Below are positions 24,074 through 36,130 of a stretch of 64,000 nucleotides of DNA, piece by piece. The DNA lies in assembly GCF_021018895.1 (NCBI RefSeq), contig NC_079371.1:10400001-10464000 (forward strand), written 5' to 3'. Each line of letters starts with the position of its first letter. Positions within the stretch are counted from its first letter, which is position 1. A program made the translations under genes and the position numbers. The notes below the pieces were generated by a model. It saw nothing but the letters and a program-made list of their open reading frames with translations, was not told where the DNA came from and did not search any database. Source of the stretch: Seriola aureovittata (taxonomy: Eukaryota > Chordata > Actinopteri > Carangiformes > Carangidae).

Positions 24074-26699
24074 GGAAGTGTCCTTTGAGTAATGAGACAT
24101 AGCTGGGCCTATGTTCAACGTCTCGTCACTTAATGTGACATGAATCTCCCTTGCTATGTGTGATCGATCTATTTATTACCCTGTTTATGTAAAGCCAAGC
24201 AAAGTCTCCTGACGCAGGATTTCTTCAGCCTGAAATATCAATGGCCATCACTCACTTTTTATTGCTTTTTTCTTGTCCTCTCTGGTCTTGTGGCATTTGT
24301 TTTGTGGTGTATTGGGGGGCATGATCTAAGATATGGAACAACACTGCAGCAACTCTACAAGTACATGTGCTTGCGTATCATGGTAGTTCATGGTATTCAC
24401 CGATAGCCAAGAAAAGGTCTTGCACTGTAATTAGAGCAGGTGTGTTTTTAGTTTTAAGACCATATACCTAAATTTAATATATTGCAAGAATATGAGATGG
24501 TAGTAGCAATAATTTATTTATTTGTCACAGAACAAACTGTGGAGGTGAGTGTGAGACAAAAGTCTCAATGGGCTGTTGTGTATTGTAAATTGTGCTGTTG
24601 TTCTTTGTGTTGTGTACAAGTTGCATCTGCATATTCAACTCCTCTAATCATGTCATTGTCCCATGCAAAACATGTCTGCATTACCTTATAAGAGCTCGTT
24701 TTGACATAGACCTAAACAAGTGATGGGCTATTCGTGTAGTTTAAGCAGATGTTTTTGAAAGCCACTTATTTTCCCCTTGTGACCGTAACCTTCAGCATCA
24801 AGCATCTAAAATACCTGGCAAAACATATGGTGAAAACAGGTACTGTAGATGTTTTTAGGGTTGCAGTCTCTTGCTGAATAGAGGTTCATTCTATGATTTG
24901 TTTAGCGCTCAGTAAAGCCAGAGTATTCTACTTAAGATCATCTTCAGAGCTGTGCTGTATGCTTTGGTCCAAACCACCCTCCAGATCTGCTCGTGTCTGG
25001 GCTTTTGCTATCATGCAGATGCCAGGCCTTCCTAAGAGGGCTTCTCGGGGCAATCCCAGTTACAAGCTCTGGTGTTAACCTGCTGGAGGACTCTTATCAG
25101 CTATATGTCATGTTCGCATTTTCCCCGCAGTTCCGCAAACCCTCTCACTGTTGTCTCAACTCTCTCGTAAGCTCCACCCTTGAAGGCCACTTTTATCTGG
25201 AGCGCTAAAGTGGACAACATATTTGTCCAGAGCTTTCCCACAGTCTCAGGAGTTGGAAAGTGGACGAAGCAACACCATTGCAAAACTGAACAAGAGCCAG
25301 CGTGTCCACATGAGAGCCGCAGGTTTCAAGTGTATCCATGGGCGACTCGCTGTTGATGCCCCAGTTTGTTCAGATGACCTTATAGATAGTTGTGCCGATT
25401 AAATTGCTCTATATTGATTGAAAGGCTTTGATCTTTTGGAATCTATTCATAATATTTTTAATGAAAGAACGTTTTCTTCTTAGTTAGCAAAATGATAAAA
25501 TAAAGAAATGATAAAAGAAATAAACAAAATGATAAATTTACTTGTCTTTATCATCCAGAAATCTATTGATAAGGCTTGATTGACAATGACAAAGTGGGCT
25601 TCTGACTCTTTCCCTCTGCTGACAGCTACAACCCGAGGCCCCAACCCACCACAGACACCCCACTGAATCTGCTCATTACTGGGAACAATGAAAGAGAAGC
25701 AGGGAAAAAAAAAACACCCGAGTGGGTAAAGTTTTTATTGCCTGTGTTTTGTCATGTCCACCCAGAAGTTCCTGAAACTTTCGTTTTTTGTTGATGGGGG
25801 GGAGTTGGCTTAGTTTGCCTCCCTTTGCCTTTGACTACTGTCAGGCCTTTTATGTTCTTCCTGTGGATTTTGGGTCACTGTCAGAGAGACTGGGAAGAGG
25901 GTGTGAGGGAAATTTAAATGTGGCTCTCCAAAGGCTGGGAGAGAATATTGAGTGGCTGGTTTTCTTTTGGGGAAATAGAGAATTTGTGTCCTAGTTATTG
26001 GAGTTCAATCCAGCCTTTGATGCTTCTGGAAAACATGTAAGTAACTATTTTTTATATGCACATTTATTCCATAATTTACTGCAGAAATATTTTTTCTCCA
26101 AATTGCTAAATTTTAATTTGGTGTCCTGGGATTAGAAATGCATTTTATTGGTCTGATGAGATATTCTGACTTTATGAAATATGAAAATATCTAGAGTCAT
26201 GTGGTGACATTGTGTTTTCCTCCAATTTTTTATATTAAAAGTCACGGAAAACTCCTCTAGTGTCTCTTGCTGGCCATTGAAGGGACACCTATCTCTGCTT
26301 CATGTTGGCACCTTTTTCCCTCCTTGGGGATTAGGAGCTGTCAATGGGGCTCTCTGATCCACACACACACTCTCATACCCTGCATAGACACTGCAGTAGC
26401 TGCTCAAATCTGTAGTTCTTAGGGTGCTGTGTATGATAGTGACTAGGCGAGCTTGGGGCTTGATTAGTGCAGTTAGCCCTTCTAAGGCTCTGGCTGTTTA
26501 CAGTGGATTACAGGGAGGGAGGCAGGGGTTAAGTCTACCCAGGCACCATGCCTCCCCCACCTCCCTTTCTCTCTCCCACCCACGGGAGCCACTGCAGCAG
26601 GGCTGGCAGCTCGTCTGGGCTCCCCATCGCAAGGCCAGGCTGACAGGTAGCGGGATTTGGCAGAGCACTTTGCATGAGAGCCAACAAGAAAAACTGAAC

Positions 26700-26950
26700 A
26701 TGGCGGATTAGCTCGGGATTATGTTGTCAGAGTTAGCCTTGACGGACAAACTGCAGAGGAATAAATTGCAATCTGTTTGAGGAGCACGCTGCCACGCAAA
26801 CAGGAGAGGCATCGGCTCGTCTCACAGCCTGTCCAAAATGACAGGGAGGGGAGAAAATCATTAATAATTTATAAACAAAGTCCACGGCCATTACTGACGT
26901 CTGCCCACTCCGGCTGGACGAGACGTCTGGTTGTCTAACTCCAACATCAG
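26700..26950. promoter_or_regulatory. Candidate conserved non-coding element
   Basis: This is a repeat-free island. ATTAATAATTTATAAACAAA then G (about 26859-26880) overlaps homeodomain (ATTA, TTTATAA), forkhead (TAAACA) and SOX/TCF-type (ACAAAG) words. No exon is seen. Confidence 0.25.
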
Positions 26951-27959
26951 GAGCTGGTTCATGTTAAATCTTAAAACCAAAAGTGACAGGGCATGTATGG
27001 AGATTAGAGAAGGTCATACTGGGAAGGGCTCGTAAAATGTACTGGCTACTCCTGTGAATTGAGTCTATTATCCTATTTCTGAGAGAGGAGCAGGCAGGAC
27101 GGTCTAGATCTCCCTATGCCATTTTATGAACTGTCAAATTCATATTCATTAGCTTACAGTTTTGACTAATTTAGTCTCATGCAGTGTCAGAATGAGCTTT
27201 TAGTAAAGCTACGGAAATTACATAAGTAGCTTTTATGAAGTCAGGGATTCCAATAAACAAAGCCCAGTGTTTAGGTTGTGGTCCATTAATTGCAGTGAGC
27301 ACTTTACTGTGTTTCTAGACAGCTCATCGCCTCTGTGCAGGGATGGTTTGTGTTTTCTTTTGCAATATTTTGACTTAAATTATAGATGAGTGCATTTAGT
27401 GTGTGCTCAATCATGGTCAAAAGGTCAACTGTTGACTCTTATGTTAAGTAATCATTTCACAAGCAGGATCCAATTGTTACTTTGTTCATATTTATTCAGT
27501 GTATTCAGTGGCCTGCAGAAAAATACATTTCCAGTATTCATAAGTATTTTAACCCCATGATACTAAATAGCAATGCCAGCTTTAAAGTAATACTCTTATC
27601 TCAGTCATTTACCTGTAATTACTGCACGTCAACATTAAACCTTAATTCATATGCTTCAAATTTTGCCTTGTCTTAACAAAATTTAAAATAATTGAGGGAA
27701 TTTTAAGCAATAAATTGTGTTTATTTGAAATCTGGTTGCATTGAAATGGATGAAACAGCAGAAGTTTTGATTTTCAGTGTTCACAAAAGAAAAACTTTAG
27801 AGTTCAGGAAGCTTTTTAAATGAGAAACTAACCCTACATCCGGAGGGAATAATAATGAAAAAAAAAATTCTACAAATTTCCCACTGAAAGAGCAAACACA
27901 CTACGACAGCTACATTTCATTTCTCTCTGTTTTCATCTCATATTTGAGTCGTTCTTTAT

Positions 27960-28220
27960 TGGCGAATTGAATTAGCTCGATTTGATGCCATGCAGCAGCG
28001 TTCTTGTGCCGAGGGCTGACTGGCATGGTAAAACGTATTAATGAGCTCTATTGCATTCTCTCCTCTCCTACATCATTAGGAATGCATGTCTGTATGTTAA
28101 ACATATGAATATGCATCGGCATAGAGCATTTGCTCTCAGAGTTAGCAGCGAGCCAGCACTGTGCCTTGAATAATAATCCAGCAGAGAAATGAACTGCATT
28201 TCCTTTGCCTTCGCTTTGTA
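27960..28220. promoter_or_regulatory. Candidate conserved non-coding element with POU site
   Basis: This is complex sequence with GAATTAGCTCGATTTGATGC, GTATTAATGAGCTC and the ATGAATATGCAT site. No simple repeat, transposon end or exon is seen. Confidence 0.3.
28105..28116. promoter_or_regulatory. POU-dimer (MORE-like) site ATGAATATGCAT
   Basis: The site differs by one base from the palindromic POU element ATGCATATGCAT. Nearby TTAATGAGCTC is a homeodomain-type word. It lies within a complex, repeat-free island (27960-28220). Confidence 0.35.
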
Positions 28221-31200
28221 ATTAAAAAAGATAATAAGAGTACATTTTGTTTGTTTTGTTTTTTTTTAACTTTATCAGGAAACTGATTCTGAATGTCAAA
28301 TTGTGCTCTGATGGAGGGAGTCGTTTTTTATTTGGTGATATTTGCCAATATTAAAATATGTAATTTAATTGTTGCATGTTTAGATTAAATTAAACAAAAT
28401 GATTCTGTTTCGCTGTTAATTAAAAATATAGTATGTTGATGAGCAATAACATTAGACTGAAATTTATTTCATTTCTGCCTGTTTCCCAGAACAAATCCAG
28501 TCCAGTGCTCCCTGTCACACTGTCAGACTGAGGGTGATCCTGAGGTCAGCAGAGGTCTCTGGATAAAGGTTAACAAATTACCACAATGCCTCTCACACAG
28601 CTGATTGATGTAGCACGGGGGAGGGGAATGTGTATAGGGGTTATGTCAAGATAAGGTAAGCGTGGTGATAAAGATATACAAGAGACAAAAACAATTAAAT
28701 AAGATTTTTCGTGTGTGCATGTTAATGTATATGAGTGTAGGCCGTCTTTACATGGCGTCCTGACCAATGGCCAGTGATATCACATTAAAATGAAGCTAAC
28801 TTTTCAACAAAAATACAATTTACAAAACTTAAAGCTTATAAGTCATCCGTGTGTATTACTGCCTTTTATATAGAGGGAGGTCACTATCTATGACAATGAA
28901 TAATAACTTTATTTTCAATTATATCCAACAACAGGATGCAGTGATGTTCCATTCAACTATGTTATATGCTGAATGATTTCCCATGGAAATGAAAGAACCG
29001 GAGCTCTGCCTCGTTCTAAGAAAGCAGCATTTAACTGATCCGCTCATGGGCATTTCTTTCTTCTGAGTCCAGCTCTCTCCCCGCCATGTGCTCTCACCTT
29101 ATGCTCCGACTCTGGTCTGCAGAGGACCTGCTTTTCATTCGCCACACACAGGTCACCAACGAAAACAGCCGGCTCCCCTCAAGAACAAAGACGCTATCTG
29201 CACACATCAGGCAGTGTGTTATAAGAACGGGTGACATAGACCAGTGAGGGGAGGGAGGAACCGAAGCTACTGATTTACTGACAGGACAATTAGACGGAGC
29301 AAATCTGCTATCTGAGCTAAATATTCCAGATAGGGTGGGCATGCAGTAGGGTGACGGATCCTCCAAGGGGGGGGGGGGTCTATCCAGCCATGGGTGCCAG
29401 GGCGCCATGGGTGTGTTCATGTTGACTGACTTATCGGGGTGGAGGTGAGAAACACAGATGGGTCTGTCTTCTTACTATTACTCCAGTTTCCATGGAGCTG
29501 TTGCTGCTCATTATGACAGAAGAAGTAAGAAACGACAATACAGGAAGTGACAGTCACTAAATATTTTCATTCCAAAGGTATCCAAAGATGGAAGAGGATG
29601 ACAAAACATAAATTCATATGTGTTTGCTCGAAAAATAGCAACAATCCATCCGTGTTTTTAAAATCTGGAAAGATGAGCTCCAAAAAAAACAAAATAGTTT
29701 CCAGCACATAAAGCATTTTTGAAAGGAGACTAAAACACTAAGAGCGAGTTGAATGTATTCCCCACTGATCCTCTCTCACTCTTCTACAAATAAATAAATC
29801 AGCTCCATCCCTGCATGCAACTTTTGACCCTTGGTGACTTCACTCACTGGAAATTACAGTTTCCACTTTCTCTTTGATTTTTCCAAACGGTATTATCTTT
29901 GCTCTCCAGTGGAGGGAGGGTAAACAGTAGCAGCAGAGAGTCATATGTCTCTTTAAATAAACTTCATTGTCTGATGATGTTTTAATGGGCAAACCTCGAT
30001 CCCCTGGGCAGTGACCCTTCTGAGTGTGCTGCAGCCATGCACTCTGCACAGGGCGCTGACATGTAATTGCTATGTACATACAAGGCTATTCTCTGGTTAC
30101 TCCACTGCAAAAAATGCCTATCTGAGTGACTCTTTTGGTATTGTACTGCCATGAAAATTTAAAGCATTTAATTTTGCATTACGTGCAGATCTTGACATGA
30201 GTTACATTACTTTGATTTTTGCTTGCAGTGGCGTTCCACTTCATGAAAATTTATAAAATGAATCCAAATCGATTTATATCATTAAATAGATTCCAAATAT
30301 AGATTTACATTGATTCTATCACTTAAAATTATAGTGAAATGATAATAAAATAAATTGTTCTAATATATATGTTGTTATGGTGTAAATTTGTGAACCTATT
30401 TAGTCCAAACTGTCATTATCAAACAGAAGTTTTCTTCTGCAGTGATAGCGCCCCCTTTATTAGTGTTTTGCTTCTGACTTTTCATGATATCACTACACTT
30501 GTAATGGTTACACAAACCCAGTTAACCAGTGTTAGCCAAAAGCTAACACAGCCAAAAGCTAGCTGAAAGTTACATCAAGTGGATTTAGTGCTAACTTGAG
30601 GAAGCTAGGCTAGCTTTCTCTGTCTGAGTGGACCACAAACTTAAGAGCATGATGGGTTCTCGTAAATGTTGAATGTTTTAAAGGGACATATATTTTAAAG
30701 TATTGAAATACATAAACAACACTCTGTTGAAGAAGGAAATAAATGTCTTGTGTGAACATTCGTAGGCTACAGAGTACATTGACTCGCTCCAATGTGAACT
30801 TATGGGACACACACTCTAAAATGATTTTATCCACCTCTGAAAAAAGCGAAAAATATGCATAATAACTGCGTGACCGTTTTAGTTTATATTTCTTAAGGTT
30901 AAACCACTTGTTCAGGTGGATATTTTTTGCAGTGGCCATCAGCCTATTATGCTCCACCCATTATTCCCACATGGGGGTCCATTTCCAGTCAAAACCGAGA
31001 GGATGTCCAGAGATCAGACAACATACTGATTTTATTTTCTCACCAGACACGCACACACCCCCAGTTTGGTGATGTTTCCCTGGGAAGAGATGTGCTGGAA
31101 TGACATGATCACGAAGAGAACAAGAAACTTGAGGGGGGGAAAAAGAACAGAGGATGTTATCAGATTGAAGGAATGAGCAGCAGAGAAAAAATGAGACAAA

Positions 31201-31769
31201 GTAACTCAACTCAATATGTGCACAACTCCCCCGTTTTCCTTTTCTAGCTGAAACTAATGAATTTTTGCGGGGAGAGGAAATGCTTTGGGAATAGGTAAAA
31301 ATTTCATCAAACACCGGATGTGTGCACTTGATTAGTAATTCAGACCAAAGCTAACTTTGGTAAGACAATATTACAAGAGGGCTCAAGGAAATAGCTAATG
31401 AGCAGCTAAGCTAACTTTCTCTTGCTCCAGAGCATACAGTCATCTGATTTTCTAGGCATCGAATCCTAATTGGATTGGGGAGAAGTGAAGAGGACAAAGA
31501 ACATTTATCTTCCACAATTATCAGGAATTCCTATCTTGGGCAAATTTGCCAGCTTACATTACCATTTCATTGAATTAACTATTGATGAGCAGTAGAAACC
31601 AATATCATTTCAATCTTCCGACCCCTAACTGTCAATAGATTATTCTGATTTTGAATATTAGCGAAAGCTTTAAAAATTATCAGTGAATTTTGACTGATCT
31701 TTTCCACCCCATCTTTAATTCCTCACTCTCTTTCTCTTCCCCTCCCAACACCTGTCTTCCATTAGGGTC
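28221..31769. other. No gene seen
   Basis: This is mostly AT-rich, with a poly(G) run at about 29368. The minus-strand frame at 29094-29420 ends near a GTGAG donor, but its proline-rich peptide matches no family I know. At 30520-30575, CCAAAAGCTA is repeated in direct orientation. Confidence 0.45.
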
Positions 31770-32000
31770 TGGTGACCAGCTATTGACTCAGAGTGCACAG
31801 GAAGCGATGCAGTGACATGCGCGACATTCTCGAATCATTCACGAGCCGGCACTGAGGGTGCGGCCTGATGAAGACGTAAAGTAATATCCCAGCAGCACAT
31901 GAGGTCAGCCAGCCCCCTTTTTACAGGCAACATGAAAAGAGGTTCGAGTGCCGGTCACGAGACAGGGCTGGGCCCCTTTGTCTCAATAAGGGTTCATCAG
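31770..32000. promoter_or_regulatory. Candidate conserved non-coding element
   Basis: This is a repeat-free, GC-balanced stretch with TTCTCGAATCATTCACGAG (a near-palindrome) and GATGAAGACGTAAAGTAATA. There is no open frame of note. Confidence 0.2.
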
Positions 32001-32459
32001 TTCAGATAATGTAACAGGGTGAGGTGGCTGCTGCAGGATATTGCTAATATACCATGTGATGTAATTAGGTGATATTGCATGCATCCATTGACATTTGCAG
32101 ACAAAAACAACTTCCATACGTGAGAGATATAACATCGCTACCATTTGAAGTCTTGCATTTCCCTAAGGTCAGCTTTTCAGCAATTAAAATCTGGTTAAAA
32201 GTTGACCATCTTGCATTTTTGAAATTGTCAGCGGGGTCACAAAAGGGTTTCATGAGGTTATAAGTTCAAGGAACTTTCTCAGCGTACATAAGACCGTGTA
32301 ATCAGATATTGGTATTGTAAGCTTTTCCTCTTATTGTATAGAAAACATTTTAAAGTGCCACTACCATGTGAGAAAATGCACCCACCCCCCCAGCTGTGTC
32401 ATTCACAGGTGAAGTACAGCTATGTTTTGTCTGCCCTCTGAGTAGAAAACAACAGTAAA

Positions 32460-32740
32460 AGTGAGATAATATTTGTCTGCTTTGACGTTGTCCACAGGTT
32501 AGGGTCACCAATTAACCCCAGATGGATGGAAATCGCCCACACGAGAGGTGACGTGAGGTGATTCGCCATCACATTGGTATTAGTCCCATAATGCAAGCTG
32601 ACGGTGGGGATTTCAGAAGCAGGGGAGGTGAAGCGGGGGTCCAGAGGGTTCGTGTTCAGGCCTCCTCTGTGAATCATGCAGCCTAGCGTGCGATCGGCAC
32701 ACTGCCCTCCTCTTGACTCCCTCATAAGCTCTGTTACAAT
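32460..32740. promoter_or_regulatory. Candidate conserved non-coding element
   Basis: This is complex sequence including CACCAATTAACCCCAGATGG, GTGACGTGAGGTGATTCG and CTAGCGTGCGATCGGC. A 133-codon open frame crosses it on the minus strand (32420-32821), but its peptide resembles nothing I know. Confidence 0.2.
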
Positions 32741-33407
32741 AACACACTTGCCTTTCACTCCGGCCCTAACCCCAAACCTCCCCCGTTCCAAACTCCCTCC
32801 ACCCACCACCACCACTAACACTCCACTTCTTTGAAAAACACAGGAGAGAGAGAAAAAAAAGAAACAGTCCGGTACCTACAGTTTTCTGTAAGATAAAAGC
32901 TGGAGGGTATTTATTTCGGCCACTGGCTCCCCTCGAAACTCCATTACTGTTGTTAGCATAACTTCGATGACAAAGATAATCTTTGTTATCATCATTATTA
33001 TTATTATTCCCCACTTTAATTAATTCTCCCCAGGGCTCAGAGCAGTAATGTGGAGCAGACGTTGACTGTTTCTGCCCCACTCTACTTCCTCAACAACAGT
33101 CCCAACCAAGTGCATGTCAAGGTTAACAGTGCCATCTACAGTAGAGAGAAAACTAGTCCATCATGTGCTTTGATGATATGAGAGGTACATTGACATATCT
33201 GAGGTATCAGCCATCTTGTACTGGTGGGTTTTTACTTATTGTTATTCAGAGTGGGTTCAGAAAAAGTGGGCAAATGCTGAAGGGTCCCACTACAAAAAAA
33301 CACTCGCAGTAATCATGTTTTTGTGAAATGTTACAACCGTTCTTAACATATGCGCGGAACGTTTTGAAGGGAACACTGTTCGTGATACAACTGATTGGAA
33401 TCACAAT

Positions 33408-34420
33408 TTCAATTTTTATTTATTTATTTAACCTTTATTTAAGGAGAAAGTCCCTTGACATTAAAATCTCTTTTTCGAGGGAGACCTGGCCAAGATACCA
33501 TACTATTACAAGTACTGGTGTCGAATATACCAGTATTGAAAAATTAAATACTAATATTGTGTTAATAGTACATGTATGACAATATCGTGATGGCAGATGT
33601 GTTGTTTGACGTTTCTCGTTGCCTTTTCACTATCCATTGAGTGTAACTGCTCTTTATGTACACTTGTGTAGGCTACAGTCATGGTTACAGATTCTCTCTC
33701 CACCTCCCTACACTCGTATTTGAGTGTATTCCATTTGCCAAAAAGACACAAAACACAAAGATAAAGATGAATTTGACAGATAATATATATATTATTTTTA
33801 ATCGTGATAATAACATTATCGTGAATTGCTTTGGCCACAATAATCTTGCAGTGAAAATCTGATATCATGACAGCCCTAATTACAAGGTTACAAAAACAAA
33901 AGAATAGAGCATATGAAAAAGAAAAAAATAAAGCATGTTAAAAACAGACAAGAGACAACAGAGACATAAGATAAAAAAAATAAATAAAAAACTGCTTAGA
34001 AAAAGATTTACAGTCTCTCCCAGGGAGACAGAATCATATTGGTTATTCCGTGAATCAGGGCACAAAATAGAAGAAAGCTGCTCTACCAAGTTCTGAGTAA
34101 ATCCCTGCGTACCTGGTAGAGCAGCCATCTAGTCGAGCGAAAATTGTAGTAGGAGTTTGTGAGTGGTAGAAGATGACACAGATGTGAAGGGAGTTTGCCA
34201 AGTATGGCTTTGTAAATAAAAGTATAATGATGCTATCTCCTTAGGCTTAATGAAGGCCAGGAAACCAGATCATAAAGTATACAGTGATGAGTAGCGGACA
34301 ATGAGTTGGACATAAAACATACAGGGCACTGTGATACACGGAGTCTAGGCGGCACAGGGCAGAGGAGGCAGCTTGCATGTAAATAATGTCCCCATTGTCT
34401 TAGATGCTGGCTAGTCTGTA
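33408..34420. repeat. Older dispersed repeat, split by the element at 33513-33878
   Basis: The left part (about 33408-33504) has the AACCTTTATTTAAGGA / AAGTCCC / GGGAGACCTGGCCAAGA sequence common in teleost dispersed repeats. It resumes at 33887 with GGTTACAAAAAC and an A-rich tract, then a diverged segment to about 34420 containing AGGAGTTTGTGAGTGG and TGTAAATAAAAGTATAATG. I recognise the type from fish genomes but cannot name its class with confidence. A retrotransposon 3' region is plausible. Confidence 0.5.
33513..33878. mobile_element. Nested hAT-like miniature element (366 bp) with 8-bp target duplication
   Basis: The ends are TACTGGTGTCGAATAT on the left and, reversed, TAGGGCTGTCATGATATC on the right, which pair imperfectly. 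Perfect 8-bp flanking copies of ATTACAAG occur at 33505-33512 and 33879-33886. The interior has the AT-rich, ATCGTGATAATAAC-type sequence of a common fish repeat. It splits an older repeat: deleting the element and one duplication copy rejoins GGCCAAGATAC with GGTTACAAAAAC. It has no coding capacity. Confidence 0.75.
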
Positions 34421-34869
34421 GTGTATTTATCTCATTTATTAAGGCATGCAGTAGATATTCAATATTTTAATCCATTTATGGCACTTCTAGAGTTCCATTA
34501 TGGATAGTGGTGTTGAATTGCAGCCTGTTTTCCTTGCCTTTTCCTGTCTGTCAAATCACACATTTCCATCCCTGTGACAATCTAACGCTGAGACTAATTG
34601 TAAGCATCCTTAAGAATTAAACTGATTCCCAAAATGTTGTTGGGGCCGAACGCAAAGTGTGCTCCAAGTGTCTCAAGGGACAGATTCTTGATTGATGCAG
34701 AAATCCATTTTCTACTTTGTTAGAATATTCCTAAATAATTGTTTACCATTTTAATCGTTTAAGCAGGACTAAGGCTAGGTGAGCGACATGAACTGATTCA
34801 CAGTTGACTAATTTAGCACATCAATGTCAGAGACTATACACAGGGATTCAGAGATTTAACCATTTGCCT

Positions 34870-35180
34870 TGATGAGAGAGTGAGGGGGGAAAAAAAGGCT
34901 AAAGATGGACCATTACTGTTTATCCTCAGCCTTATCACTACTGGCGATGGTCTTGTAAATATTATCCTATTCTCCTTAATCCACTGCACAACGCCGCGCT
35001 CACCCACTTACCGGAAGCTTCGGCATTTACCTCGGGATTTGCCGGGGCTTGGGCTACAGTGGCTGCGAGTGGGAAAGTGCTAATCTACAAGGCAGATTCA
35101 GGATTAGTCTGGTGAGCCAGGTGACCCGAGGGCCCGAGATCTCATTGGCCGGAGGAGATGCAGGCCTGTGGTCCATGGCA
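34870..35180. promoter_or_regulatory. Candidate conserved non-coding element
   Basis: This is GC-balanced, repeat-free sequence directly right of the diverged repeat, with CTCAGCCTTATCACTACTGG, AAATATTATCC, GGATTTGCCGGGGCTTGG and CAGGATTAGTCTGG (the last containing a GGATTA Otx/Pitx-type core). No exon is seen. Confidence 0.25.
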
Positions 35181-35904
35181 GGGGGTGACTAACTAGAGGA
35201 AACTAGGAAGGGTGAGGAGGGGTTTGCCCCCCCGCCCCCCCAGCTCCGCTTTCTGCTTGTTTCTCCCATTCTCCTTTTTTCTCTCTCTCTCTTCCACACA
35301 CTTTCTCTCTTGCTGGCTCTCAAGAAGCCCTGATGAGAATTCCACTAATCAGCTGAGGATTAACGGGGACTCAGACAACACTACATCTAATTCCCCCTTC
35401 ACCGCCACTGGGGCAACAAGAGGCCCCCACGCAGCACTACAGCACAGCAGCACACCAACACTGAACAGATCACCATGCATGTGTATGTAACTGTTTCTAT
35501 CCGGCTCAGATCCGAAAGCGATATTCACTTGTTGATTTGGACGTAACTGATCAGTGTGATTAATGAATTGCTCCATCATGCTGACCCTGCCTAGATATAT
35601 TAGGTGTATATACTACGTGTTTTGCCTAATATATTTCGAGGTATATGTAATTGTTACCTTGATTATGCTCAGTTGGGTGAAGGGCTACTTTTTCACCTAC
35701 AAAGCGCAAAACATCAAAGACTGTAGTCTTGCACGTGGTCAGGTTTAGATCACTATGGTTTTGTTTGTGAAAGATTGTAGTTTCAGTTAAATGTTAAAGA
35801 GAATAAAACACTTTGTGCTTCAAGTCCCTGTCGCTTGCATGATGTTCCCAACCACTACAAATCATTCCAGTGGAGTCAGCGATAGAGGAGTGCCGTGCTG
35901 AAAC

Positions 35905-36130
35905 AGCTATTTGATTAATAAATTGGTAAATAAGCTGAAAAATTATTTGCAAAACTATCGATAGTCAATTAACTGCCATTTATTTAAAGTCATTTATCAA
36001 GCAAAACTGCCAAATATTCTCAATAGTGAGGAGTCGCTGGCTCTAATTGAATTCCCATGACACTGTACATAATTAACTTCAATTTAAAGAATCAGTCATG
36101 AAAATAACCATTAATTGCAGCTGTAGAGAA
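35905..36130 (-). mobile_element. TAGGGCTG-family copy, truncated
   Basis: The segment contains ATCGATAGTCAATTAACTG, TTATCAAGCAAAACTGCCAA and, at the right, AAAATAACCATTAATTGCAG then CTGTA. On the minus strand this last part is the diverged family start TACAGCTGCAATTAATGG. Part of the middle is missing. Confidence 0.45.

Larger units (their letters stand above)
19501..26699. other. No gene seen; mixed repeats and complex islands
   Basis: This holds the 13-bp hairpin, CA repeats, and the 20760-21005 island. A 105-codon open frame (21243-21560) has no recognisable domain. A 42-nt segment at 25995-26036 ends at a strong GTAAGTAA donor but has a poor acceptor. Confidence 0.45.

Noticed and set aside
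27506..27575. CAGTGGCCTGCAGAAAAATA…, faintly like a Tc1/mariner terminal repeat
   Set aside because: Similarity is limited to scattered words. There is no TA-flanked partner end and the interior does not match.
29094..29420. Minus-strand frame ending at a GTGAG donor
   Set aside because: The donor-like word is present but the acceptor is weak and the proline-rich peptide is not recognisable.
32420..32821. 133-codon minus-strand open frame, the longest in the window
   Set aside because: It has no recognisable domain and no splice or codon-bias support. Frames of this length are expected by chance in 64 kb.
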